DNA of 64,000 nucleotides from Sebastes aleutianus (lineage: Eukaryota; Chordata; Actinopteri; Perciformes; Sebastidae), in the NCBI GenBank assembly GCA_916700875.1, contig CAKAKS010000062.1, positions 13,160,960-13,224,959 on the forward strand. The letters are read 5' to 3'. The notes under the pieces were generated by a model. That model did not search any database. It was given only the letters and a program-made list of their open reading frames with translations, and had not been told where the DNA came from. Made by a program: the position numbers and the translations under genes. Positions 19,720-33,265 of the stretch are shown piece after piece. The first letter of the stretch is position 1. Every line of letters starts with the position of its first letter.

Positions 19720-22700
19720 ATGGCGGCCCGGGTAAGATATATATATATATATATACATATATTCTTTATTTTATTCAAAATATGTAATATAAACGAGGGG
19801 GAAACATGGCGTAAAAATGTCGGGCGATAAATTGTCTCCCTTCAAATTGTAAGCAGCCTTTGGTGGCTTTTAAGCGCCTGAATGTCACCGCCACACAGCA
19901 GAAATGTGGTGTTTATTTCACATGATGATGCAGCACCATAACATGTGTCAGGATGAATCATTTGTGCATATATGAGCTCCAGCGTCATGCTGCTGGCTGC
20001 TGCCTTCTCTCGGGGAGTTTCTCTGGCTAAGCCTCTGCTCAGCTTGCCCTTGAGTCGACGCGGCTGCGTAAAAAAACACAAACGGCCACTGTAAAAGCTT
20101 TTATGAGCTACTGTACTGTGTGCATCTAAAACAACAGAGTGGACGTGTTTGTGTGAATGCTCTCAGCACATCGTGTACAGCCTACAACCAGCCCGTTATC
20201 AAGCATGTCAGCTTGCATTTGATGATATTGGTCAATGGTTGCTGCTTTAAAGCCTCCAGTCGTCTGCAGTGTGTTTTGCGCTTTATGCGCTGTGTTTGCG
20301 GTGTGGAGCAGGGCAGCAGTGCGTATCTGGCTAGCTGGATTGTGTGCATTTTTTTTTTCAATGGTTGTGCAGAACCTGTAGAGGGAGGATGCTGTCACAT
20401 AACATGTGTGTCCACCTGCCCTGTTGTCTCCCTCTCTCATCACATGCTCTATACTGTAGAGGGCTCAGATTATTTAACAGACAGGATAGAGCTGCATTTT
20501 TAAAGTATAGCATCCACTGATTAAAAATAGGCCAAGCCAGCTATTGAATTTGCTGCATCATGACATTTATATTCCTGGTGGAACCTGCAGTACATTTAGT
20601 AAACCGATCACATATGGAGACATCTCGTTCTTTCAAAGTTGTGATCCTATATCGTTCCATCAAGTTTACCACGTATATATATATAAAAGCATCTGAACTT
20701 CAAAGGCTGCATTTTGATTCTGATTATATACGTATATATCTTTATTATAGAATAATGCCCTACAATCTCTTAAAGGTACAGTGTGTAGGATTTGGCAGCA
20801 TCTAGTGGTGTGGCTGCAGATTGCAACCAACTGAGTTTGCCTCCGCTCACTTCCTTTCCAAGACTGCGGTAAAATTTGAATTCTTTTTCTGACAAGCCGG
20901 CCCTCATTAACCGATCCTTGGCGCCCAGCTGCAATGATAAGCCCATGCAAAAAGAAGTGAAATCCATCATTTATCGCCAGCTGCAGTGTATGTCCAAAAC
21001 AGACAACTGAGTCCCAAGTTCACCAGACCGGGAGAGTTAGCAGCCACGATGCTGCGTGTATTGTCGTGGACACATGCAGCCACTTTCCCAGAAAAAGTCT
21101 CCACCGCATCAGTTCATTTAGCTGCGAGGTTGTCAGCTGTGTGTCTGCCTGGCCTAACTTTAGCGGGTGCCCGGCAGACCATGTGTGTGATGGTTGCTAT
21201 GAAGTTATCAGTAACGTTATAGCTGTGAACGTAGCAGTGCAGTGTGTGTACAGTTTATTTGTCGTTGAATAAATGCTACAACTCCTCAAGACCAAAGCCA
21301 AGCTCCTGTATCTAGCAACACCGGCTCAGGTTCTCTGAAGGTGGGCGCATAAGGTGGACCAGCTATTCTCCTTTAAGTGACAAGCTGCTCCTCCTTTTTA
21401 TATAATTTATAATATTTGTTTTCACCGTTTAACTGATAGCATTAATCGGTCAAAATTCTAAATGTCAGTTAACTGTTAAACGGTTAATTATTAACATCCC
21501 TAAACACTTAGGAGCAACGGAAGTCAGATCATTTTTACACTCTGCGGCTCATATTACTGCAGTTTTGGAGAACTATGGTGTGTTTGGTTTGTCCGTTCTA
21601 GAAACATGGCAGAGCAACATGGCGGACTCCATGAAGAGGACCCGTTCCCTATGTAGATATGAAGGGCTCATTCTAAGCTAACGAAAACACAATTCATAGT
21701 TTCAGGTGATTATACACTTGTGAAAACATAGTTATGAATATTATATTCTAATATTTCTGCTAAGAGATCCCCCGAAATCCTACACACTGTTCCTTTAAAG
21801 GGACTATTTGTAACTTTCAGAAATGCTTGTTAACAGCGACACCTGTGGCCTTGAAATCAACGAAAGTCAGCGTCGAGCTCGCGCTTGCTCGCTCTAAATA
21901 GACATGGACGAGCATTGCTCAAAACAGTGAGGCGACAGACGTCAGCTAAAACCACAATATCACTCTATATTTCACCTGCTTGGCAGTAATGTTAGCTGAC
22001 CAGACAAAGGTCTCTCCATGAATCACTGCTGATCCTAGTGTTGGCTTTTCCTGCCTCAGCGCAGGCTCAGGCAGTGGGGCTCCTCAACGAGTTACGTTAT
22101 CGCCTCCCGACCGCAGCCGGCAGCCGCAGGGAGACACCGGCACCCGGTCGGTAACGAGACGACAACGTAACACGTGGAGGAGCCCCGTCAATTCACAAGA
22201 CACGGAAAACCTCTGTTGGTCTGGAGGAGCTGCAGCATTTATTTCTGCACAAACGTCCCCTGTACATTCACTAGATATTCTCAGAGCTAAACTAACTCTT
22301 CTGCAGTGTGGAGTGAGCGCGTGTTCGCGTCTAGAGGTGGAGCGAGTACGCGAGAACGCGCGCTGTCTGAGTGAAGGCAAGCAGGCAGCGGAGACCAGGC
22401 TCCGGCCACACGCGAGCGTGCATATGCGAGCGCGCATGTGTGGCGACCCGCTACATTTATACGCTTAAAAAGTTACAAACAGTCCCTTTAAAGGATTATT
22501 TTGACATTTTTGGGAAATATGCTTTCTTTGTGCCAGAGTTAGATGAAAAGATTGAAACCACTCTTCAGTAAATATGAAGCTACCGCCAGCCGCTACTTAG
22601 CTTAGCTTAGCACAAACACTGGAAACAAGGGGAATCAGCTAGCCTGGCTCTGTCAGGTGACAAAATCCACCAACCAGCACCTGTTACGCTCACTATTTAA

Positions 22701-25700
22701 CACGTTATATCTTGTTTGTTTAATCTGTACAAAAAAAAAGTGTAAAAACAACAAATCACTCTTTTACAGAGGGTTATGTGCTTTAATATTTCATGGCTAG
22801 AAGCAGTATCGTCTCCAATGGTTGCCTGGCAACTGTTTGGAGGCAAGGAATAGTATGGCACATAAACTACTCATAAAACGTTGAATTGTCGCTTTGACAC
22901 TTCTGTTTTCCAGTCTTTGTGCTAAGCTAGCAAGCTGCTGGCTGTAGCTTGAGTGGTATCAATCTTCTCAGCTAACTCTTCGCCAGGAGGAGAATAAGTC
23001 AAACCAAAATGTTGAACGGTTCCTTTAAAATGAAGCTGCGTACACTCTCTGTATGCTGCAGACCTCTATGAGTTGTGAGCAGTTCCACAGTATCATTTTA
23101 TTCCTAGAATGGTGTGACGTAGCTTTAAATCCAGGGCTGGGCATCTCGGTCTATCTCTCATTCTGTCTTACATGTATTATTTGAGGGGTTTATATATATA
23201 TATATACAGACGTAGGCAAAGTTGTTGGTAACGTTCCGTTAAAGAGAGAAAAACCCACAATGGTCACTGAAATAACTTGAAACTGACAAAAGTAATAATA
23301 AATAAAAATTTACTGAAAATGAACTAATGAAAATCAGATATTGTTTTTGAATTGTGGTTCAACAGAATCATTTTAAAAAACAAACTAATGAAACTGGCCA
23401 GGACAAAAATGATGGTACCCCTAGAAAAGATGTAAAATAATGTGACCATAGGGACATATTAAACTAAGGTGTGTCCTGTAAATAGCATCACAGGTATCTT
23501 CAAACTTGTAATCAGTCAGTCTGCCTATTTAAAGGGTGAAAAGTAGTCACTGTGCTGTTTGGCATCATGGTGTGTACCACACTGAACATGGACCACAGAA
23601 AGCTAAGGAGAGAGTTGTCTCAGGAGATCAGAAAGAACATTATAGACCTTCATGTTAAAGGTAAAGGCTATAAGACCATCTCCAAGCAGCTTGATGTTCC
23701 TGTGACTACAGCTGCACATATTATTCAGAAGTTTAAGGTCCATGGGACTGTAGCCAACCTCCCTGGACGTGGCCGCAAGGGGAAAATTGATGACATATTG
23801 AAGAGACGGATAATACGAATGGTAACCAAAGAGCCCAGAACAACTTCCAAAGAGATTAGAGGTGAACTCCAAGGTCAAGGTACATCAGTGTCAGATCGCA
23901 CCATCCGTCACTGTTTGAGCCAAAGTGGACTTAATGGAAGACAACCGAGGAGGACACCAAATCATAAAAAAGCGAGACTGGAATTTTCCAAAATGCATAT
24001 TGACAAGCCACAAAGCTTCTGGGAGAATGTCCTTTGGACAGATGAGACAAAACTGGAGCTTTTTGGCAAGTCACATCAGCTCTATGTTCACAGACGCAAA
24101 AATGAAGCATCCAAAGAAAAGAACACTGTACCTAATGTGAAACATGGAGGAGGCTCGGTTATGTTATGGGGCTGCTTTGTTGCATCTGGCACAGGGTGTC
24201 TTGAATCTGTGCAGGGTGCAATGAAATCTCAAGACTATCAAGGCATTCTGGAGCGAAATGTGCTGCCCAGTGTCAGAAAGCTTGGTCTCAGTTGCAGGTC
24301 ATGGGTCCTCAAACAGGATAATGACCCAAAACACAGCTAAAAACACCCAAGAATGGCTAAGAACAAAACATTGGACTATTCTGAAGTGGCCTTCTATGAG
24401 CCCTGATCTAAATCCTATTGAACATCTGTGGAAGGAGCTGAAACATGCAGTCTGGAGAAGGCACCCTTCAAACCTGAGACAGCTGGAGCAGTTTGCTCAC
24501 GAGGAGTGGGCCAACATACCTGTCAACAGGTGCAGAAGTCTCATTGAGAGTTACAGAAATCACTTGATTGCAGTGATTGCCTCAAAAGGTTGTGCAACAA
24601 AATATTAAGTTAATGTTACCATCATTTTTGTCTAGGCCAGTTTCATTAGTTTGTTTTTTTAAATGATTCTGCTGAACCATAATTCAAAAACAATATCTGA
24701 TTTTCATTAGTTAATTTTCAGTGAATTTTTATTTATTATTACTTTTGTCAGTTTCAAGTTATTTCAGTGACCATTGTGGGTTTTTCTCTCTTTAACGGAA
24801 CGTTACCAACAACTTTGCCTACGTCTGTATATATCTGTGGTAATAAACCAGACCTTTGGTGACATCACAGTGCAGGCAGGCATCTTGCAGAGTCATGGTG
24901 CAAGGTGCTAATAGCTGTAGCATTACACAGCAAGATGGTCTCGTAGTGCTCATGTTACTATACAAAGAGAGTGAACATGAATAATGTACATTAATGCATG
25001 AGGGTGTACCTTTGTTCTGGTATATTTCAACAGGCGGCTTATTCATAACCTCACAGAGCAGCCGTGCAGACCTTAATGACCTCATTCACTCTTTACACCC
25101 CTTCACTGTACTTGCAGACATGCCGAAGTGACACTCAGGGGTTAATATGTGCCATTAGGTGGGTGCTCTTATCCAAAGAGCTTTGAGCTGCTTGTGTATA
25201 GATTTTTTTTTAGTTGTCTCAGTGTAAATGTGACTGCAGAGGAAACACTGTCAGTGAAAGTCTTTACTCATAGCTCTAATAATCTTTTTACTGTAATAGT
25301 TGCAAGCAAAAATCAGTATGAAGCTGGAGGGAAGCGCTGACCCGCCAGTCCATTTTTACTGCAGAGCCCAGAAAAGCTACAACGGCAGCATTTTGTTTAA
25401 CAGTCTGACCACCGACTGATTTGTGGGTGAGGCACAGCACCCGAGGGAGCTCCGTCAACACTGCTTTGAGGGATCACATGTTGGTTATTTACATGTGGAT
25501 TGGATTCGGACATTACTTCTTTTAAGTAATTACATGTAGTAAAAAAAGCTCAATGATGCCACTCTCATATTAAAACCGGGGCCCGGCCGCTATTCTGTCT
25601 TTCAGATGTTCAGTACGATACAGGCTCAGTTTACAAGCACGAGAATTTTCAGGCCAGAGAATCGGAGCAGCGGGGGCGGTATTGCATTCCCTTTACCGCA

Positions 25701-28700
25701 CCGTTGTGACGAAAAGAGAGCTGAGCCGGAAGGCAAAGCTCTCGATCTACCGGTCAATCTTCGTTCCTACTCTCACCTTTGGTCATGAGGGCTCGGTCAT
25801 GACCAAAAGAACTAGATCGCGGGTACAAGCGGCCGAAATGGGTTTTCTCAGGTGGGTGGCTGGCGTCTCCCTTAGAGATAGGGTGAGAAGCTCAGTCATC
25901 CGTGAGGAACTCGGAGTAGAGCCGCTACTCCTTTGCGTTGAAATGAGCCAGCTGAGGTGGTTCGGGCATCTGGTACGGATGCCCCCTGGGCGCCTCCCTA
26001 GGGAGGTGTTCCAGGCACGACCAGCTGGGAGGAGGCCACGGGGAAGACTCTGGACTTGGTGGAGAGATTATATCTCCACTCTGACCTGGGAACGCCTCGG
26101 GATCCCCCAGTCAGAGTTGGTTAATGTGGCCCGGGAAAGGGAAGTTTGGGGTCCCCTGCTGGAGCTGTTGCCCCCGCGACCCGACCCCGGATAAGCGGTT
26201 GAAGATGAGTGAGATGAGAGCAAGCTAGTGAAGATACTGATATTATATGAAACTAAAAAACCTAAGGAATCCATTGGTACAAACTTGACACGCCACCCCT
26301 GAGTCCAAAACTGATGCTAGAGGGGTACCTAAAGCGTCACAGTTTGAAGCGTAGGGCCACTGACCAAGCTGCCGTATTTGACCAGTTGGGAGTGAGGACG
26401 CTTGCAAATGCAGTATTTGTATTACATAATTATTTGGTATTTCCCAGTTTTAAATTAGATTGACAACAGGGTTGATTTGAGTCCAGTGGGCATTGCGGAT
26501 GCACAGTGAACATTATCTGCCAATAAATACAAAATGTTCTCCTTCACCACCCTTGTTTAATGGACGTGCATGATGCATCCAGATGCAATTAATACCATAA
26601 AAATAAATAATGCAATGTAATTGTTTTACATGCAGATGTGACTGGATTCTAAATGTGTGTGTGTGTGTACAAGGAAAGAGGACATTTGATGGTACATTCC
26701 ACCTCTTGGTCATCCAGCATGAGTCAGAAGTGTCCATCGGCGTGTTGTTCGACTCTCCCGGCTGCTGACACACACACGCACGCACACACATATAACCTTC
26801 ACCCTCACTTGCCCAGCAGACCATGTAGTTCTACTGTTGCTGGGCATACTGCAGCCTGTCAGATTGAGTTAGGACAAAACAAACAGTTCCACAGACTGAC
26901 ACCATCATGGGCTCTAAACCTGGGGTTTAAGGGTTAATATGATGTTGGTTGAGGGGTGATAAATCTCGATCATCTCACTATTTATATTGCCAATATGATC
27001 AATGGTGTTGGGAGAGAAACTGCTCACGCAACTCTTACTTCTAAAGCAGGTGATGGCCTTTCAACAGCCTGTTTTGTCAAATGTGTTCATGAATTATTCA
27101 TGGCTTTTTTACTGCCAGGAAAGCTTTCAGTGAGGGATGAAGATGATGTGGGTAGTCTGCGTGTTGACAAGCCTCTGGCACTGACTTCTTGTTTCTGACC
27201 CTATATGTGCACTGATTCCCCGTAGCGAGGGAAGGCAAAAAGAGGATTCGTCACTGATGCCAAAATAAGAAACATTGGTTTTCCTGTTCTGATGCTGATC
27301 CCAGGCTGGGCTGTTTCCAGCTGTCAGCCACTGCCTGTCCACTAGTGTACACTCAGCTGCTTGCTTGTCATTGTGCTTCTGATCAAAAACAGCCTTTAAC
27401 TGTTTTTGCTTTTGATGATAAATTATATCAGTTGTTTTGGTTGCTTCACTTGTATAAAACACTTTCACTTGGTCTTTTTGGGGCTAGTAACAGTTTCAAG
27501 AAATTGGTAATTTCATTAACATTTTGTAGATTAAAAGATAAATCAATTGGCTCTATGACAAGCCCTGTCCCTCTTAGTTACTGTTGCTATGGCCTGTTAA
27601 TCTTTCTGTCCTTGCAAGGCACATCTGCAGTTTACAATTATAATGGTGGCAGATTCAACACTCAAAATTCTTAGTAATTTTGGAAACATATGAGCTGTGT
27701 ACGAAATCACTCACTCCTCACTATATAGTGGACAATACAGTGAGTTTGCCATTTTTTAGGACTGTCCGTATGTACAGTGAGAATTATTATACCCTATATG
27801 GTGAACTCAAAATATCCCACAATGCATAGTGAAAAATAGTGGACAACGGTGGTCACGTAACAGGCACTATATACCATCATGCATTGCACTGAAGGGAAAA
27901 AATGACAGACGAGAGGAAAGAGAGCAGCGCAATTGAGACAAATGAGTTGCGGCGCGAAAATAATATACTTGATGTGGGCAGAGCACACATCGCAACACAA
28001 ACGGCCACAAAGTACTTTGTATTTATTCATTCCGGAAAACATGCATATTGCCTCAACGGCAGACGAGAGCGAATCCCCGCTTTACTCCTTCTGTTCTTAC
28101 CTTTCACAATAAAATCCTTAGACATATATGTTGCATCACTGCTTACTAAGGGGAACTTAAATTCACTCAGAGCATTTCGCTAAGAGACAAATCCACAGAA
28201 TAGCTTACGTATTTATCAGAAAAATACATGTTGGATTTATTATGGATGGTCTACCAGCCGACGTTGATCTGGCACATTCTGATTCAACAGCAATAACATA
28301 ATTAGTTGCGCAGAGAAAATGAATGTCCGAAAATGTTTTTCATTTTGCCGATGACCTCACGATATATTCCTCTAATCCTCTACATAGAACTCCCTGAGCT
28401 GTTCCATAAGATTTTATTAGCTGTAGCTAGATACAGACCAAATAAAGTGATTTATTAACCAATTACTTACGTAAAAAGTAGGTCAAAAGAATGTATGGGA
28501 GGAATCTGTAGAAACTGTAGTGTAGGGAGTGGATGTGTGAAAATGTGCTGCATGGATGTTGTGCTGTAAAAGCAAGGCATAGGAACAGACACAGCGGTAT
28601 GGTGTGAGAGGAGATGTGCCAACCACAGACTGCTGCATGCTCAGGCTTTTAAGCATGAAGCACACCGGGACCAGGTGTGTCCCATGCGGCTGATTACACT

Positions 28701-29453
28701 CCAATCAGATGTGCAGCCCTGGAGAGAGAAAGCACAGACACAGCAGAGGATCCAGACACAATATGATGGAAGACTATTTGTAGTGGTGGAAGACAGTTTA
28801 CATGACATGATTAGAGAGAGTCAGAAAGAAACATCCGTGTACAGTACATGTACAGTATGTGCCTGTGGACAAAAGAACTTACTTATAGTGTAATGCAATC
28901 CCGTTCAAAAATACCAACAACCATGGCCTCAAAAATTACCATGCAGCAAATTTTGACACGGTAATTCTGAAAAGCTAACTGAGTGAGTGTGGTACGGGCC
29001 TGAGGTGGATTCTGGCAAACAGATAATTGTAATTATACCAAATGTTTTTTAAGGAATTTTTCAACATCAACTAGACTTGTTCCGATACCAATACCAGTAT
29101 TGGAAATGCCTCCAATGATGCCCAAAATTTGGTATTCGGTATTCGGTATCTATGCATACCATACTTTAGTAACCCAGAAAAAAATCAACATGTTTAACCA
29201 GAAATGAATTAATCTTCGCCGCTCCAAAACAGTAGCCTTCACTGTGCTGTTACCCTGGATGTATCATGGCTGCCACTGGCAACTACTGTTTTAGAGCAGT
29301 GAAGAAGAACTGATTGCAGGTAGTTTGTCACTTGACGATAGCAAACAACAACAGTGCGGCATGTTTTACAAAAGGGTTTAACCTGAGCCAGGCCATACAA
29401 CAAAGATGGTAATCATATCACATCCAAACATGTTCAGTAGTAAACAGCTGTTA

Positions 29454-29498
<45 letters not shown>

Positions 29499-32400
29499 CA
29501 TATTTTTTTTTCTCGTGCTGGTATTGGATCGGTACTCGGTATTGGCCGATACCGCAAGTTCAGGTATTGGAATCGGTATCGGGAAGGAAAAAATGGTATC
29601 GGAACATCTCTAACATCAAACATGTAGCAACATTTCTGACCATAACTCAACTTTTGCTATCTGGCTACCCTCCAAACTCTTTAAATGGTCAGTTGATCAA
29701 AATTTGAAATTAATAATGGAATTATAATTGTTTGCTGCAGCAGGTAAATTTATTTACAGTAGGACATATGACCCCAGTCAAAGTCTTTATTATAACATGC
29801 AGCACCGAGATTAAGAGGCATGTCTGTCCATCTTAAACAGGGGCTTGTGCAGTTTGTGACACGTTAATGAATTATTGATGTGCTCTCTTAAACGGTAAAT
29901 TGACCTCAGGGTTCACAGGGATTTTCTGTCTTTTCCTTGTGCCCTTAAGTGAACCTTAAGTAGACAATATTCCTCCACCACGGAGAGTCCGTTTAAGGTC
30001 AGGGAGGGTCAGTAAGACACTTGGATAAACTCTGGCTGTGATGGAGATTGAACTGATGACCTTCTGCCTACCAAGCATTCTCACCAGCCATCTGGCCTTC
30101 TTAAAGCAGCTAAATTAGAGAGCAAGACTGAAGCATGGGAACATTAGAAATGTTCCTTTCTCTCATCTGCATTAAAAGAAACCTTCTGGTGTCTGTTTTG
30201 TCAAAAATAATCATTTTCAACCCCTTTTTTATGTCAGACAATTCCATCTTTGGACTCAAATATTCAGTTTACTTCTTTACTAACAGCAACTGTGGCAGGA
30301 CAGCGTCAAAGGCCCTGTTCAGACCTGGCATAAACATGTGTCCTGAGTGATCGGATCACAGTTGGACAGCTCTAAGTACGTCTGTTCACACCTGGCATTA
30401 GAATGCGTGTCCACATGCGTCTTGAGTGACCACTTGTGTTCCGATCTCCCTTCCCCGCTCCATATGCAAATAAACACGTAGTAAACACACGGCTAATACA
30501 GCAAACGTTGTGACGTAAAATTACAAGAATGTCAGTAGTAATATTCTACATATTCGTGAATTCGGGTACATTTTATGAACATAAAGATATACGGTTATTG
30601 TACCGGCAAAGCACCGGAACAAAAATACAGATACATCACCGACAGCATGATAATAATGCACTTCCCGTGCCGAGACTGATAGTCTGTAGATATGTGGCCT
30701 ATAGATAAGATATATTTTTATAAAATACAGATGTAACGACAGAATACAGTAGAGCACAGAAGCCGTTTCCATGCCGCGAGGCTTGCATCTGCCTGTCTAT
30801 TCACATGAGGAGCGCAGTGAGACCCCGCAGATCCAAGCGGGATGTCAGTTGAGTAGGCGGTCCTTAATGTGGCCCAGGACACATTGGCGTACACACTGCT
30901 AAAAGAATGTGGTCATATGTGGCCCAGATCACCTCTGGATGTGGTCTGAGCGATCGGATCACAATGCGTCGTCAATGCATCTTGATTGCATTTGCACCAA
31001 GTCCCCAGGAAGAGCGCTGGGCCGTGAAGCAAATTTTTGCAGTGGCCAAACGGCGGTACTACAACTTCTGTGTCCGTCACGTGATGTTATTGGGCCCTAA
31101 AATACTTTTTCCCATAGACTTACATTGAGAAAGAGACGTCTGTAAATCAGCGGATAATTTTTTTTGAGGTAAATCAAGTTCCCAGTAAGAACCTTATTTA
31201 AATCCTAAAAGGTCCTAAAAGTTGTCAAATGCACTAATAGCCGAATCCAGAGCTCTTTTCCTTCCTCTGTTCATGTGAATGAGACCCAGTCCGAGGCTGG
31301 AGCGAGGGCTGGGAGGCAGAGTTAAAGGAAACGCTACTGCACCTGCTCTATGGGCCCAATGGATGCAGAAGATCGCCGAATGATCCGGGTACTTTATAAC
31401 TCGGCAGTCGAGCCATTTTGGCTTCATGAGCCACTGAGCAACTCTTATAGGAATGAACGGACGCCCGTCTCCAACGCTGTATCCAGTTCTCTTTATACAT
31501 CCTTGGTTCGCACTTGGCTGTCCACTTGTGATCAGATCACTCAGGGCGCATGCTAATACCAGGTCTGAACAGGGCCAAAGGCAAACAGCTTAGACAGAAT
31601 TAGACCTCAGGTGTAGTACGGACACTGACCGGGTTACTCTTGTATTGGCTCTGTATGCTTCGTGTTGTGGATGTGAAACAACAGAACGATTCAGAAGTGA
31701 AAAATGGATATTACAAGATTTCATTTGAGGGTATTTTCAGACATAAACTGAAGCATTAAATTCACTTTAACCCGGACAGATGGCATCAGGTATAAATTGA
31801 AATTCTGTTGATCGCTGTCAACATTTATTTATTCTGCCAACAGTGCTGAGTAGGTGCTCATTGTGCTTCAAGGACAACCTGATCGATTTGATTGTGTCAG
31901 AATCGATAGACATAGCTGGGGTGCTTTTGATCCCGCAGTCAGAGCAGGAAAAAAAAGAAACAGACGCCTACTTGTGTGATGGAACAAGTGAGGGGGCTAC
32001 AAAAGATGGCGATGGCAGCTCTGCTGCTGTGTGTCCCTTCCGCTCTCCTCTATAATGAAGTGAGCAGTTTATTTCCCTCATTATCGTCCTGTAGCTCAGC
32101 CATCTTTTGCTCAGCAGCGATTCGTCAAGAGACGGTTGTTCGTTTCTCTGCTCCCGCTTCTGTTTTAGCACCCACACCCAATTTTGGAGGCAGCAGACTG
32201 CGTCGTCGAGGTTGGAGGCTGTTAGACTGCTTCTGCACTGACAAACTCATCCATCCCTGCAAACAGGGGAAAAGCTTTCCACTGTTTTTTACAATCGTGA
32301 TCAATCGACTATATCTTACCGCACCAGCCTGGACATGCAACCCATTTTAACGACAACAGCAGCACCAACATTTTCTCTGCCTCTCAATCTTTCTGTCAGT

Positions 32401-33234
32401 CATAGCCTATAAAAGGTTTACCAGCTTGCTAAATGAATAACATTGCGTCTTCTGTTTCCAATACAAATCAAATCAAGAATCAGACACTCCATTAATTTAA
32501 AATCTTAACAAACTTGTAACTAATTTGTACACAAAACTAGATTTCCTCATAAAATTAATCTAATTTAAACCCTCTTTATTAACTAGAGTGAATATCTCAA
32601 CAAACCTCCCTTGCAACTCATATGAAAATTATTTTGTTTCCCCAAAATATGTTTTCTAAGGCAGCAACCAGGCTATATATCACTCCAACCAAGCTTCCAC
32701 ACCTAACATAACATAACATACTTAACACTTAACATATCTGTTAAAATAAGGCAAAGGCAAAAACATTGTTTTTCATGCACTGGTCAATTTCGAGATTTTG
32801 GGCCATTTTGCTTCCTTAACATGTCTTCTTTCATTAGTGGATAGAAAACATCCAAAATACACATTTAGGTGTTTATTTTACTACTTTGTCTATTTGTGTC
32901 TTTAGATTTATCCTAAATTCACCAAAAGTTGTAAACTTGTAACACAAAAAAATGATTGCCTTAATGTAAATAATCAATTGGGGAAGTTCCTTTGTGATAT
33001 CTATTAGTTCACTTTTTACCCTTTTTTAATGTCCTCACGTGTATGTACATGCCAACAAACACTGAAAATATGAAACAGTAGCAGGCTCTTTTGAGTGTGT
33101 GTGGATATGTACGGGCATGATCCCTCATTATGGAGACCACATACATATTCTGTACCTACATGCTGTATGTTATGTATATCGTGTGCCTGCGTGTTTAGTA
33201 TGCAAGTTGCTGTGTGTAGGAATGTGTGTGTGTG

Positions 33235-33265
<31 letters not shown>

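Noticed and set aside
25682..26194. Independent host gene of 170 codons
   Set aside because: The sequence is the C-terminal end of a fish LINE polymerase with a typical 3' tail.
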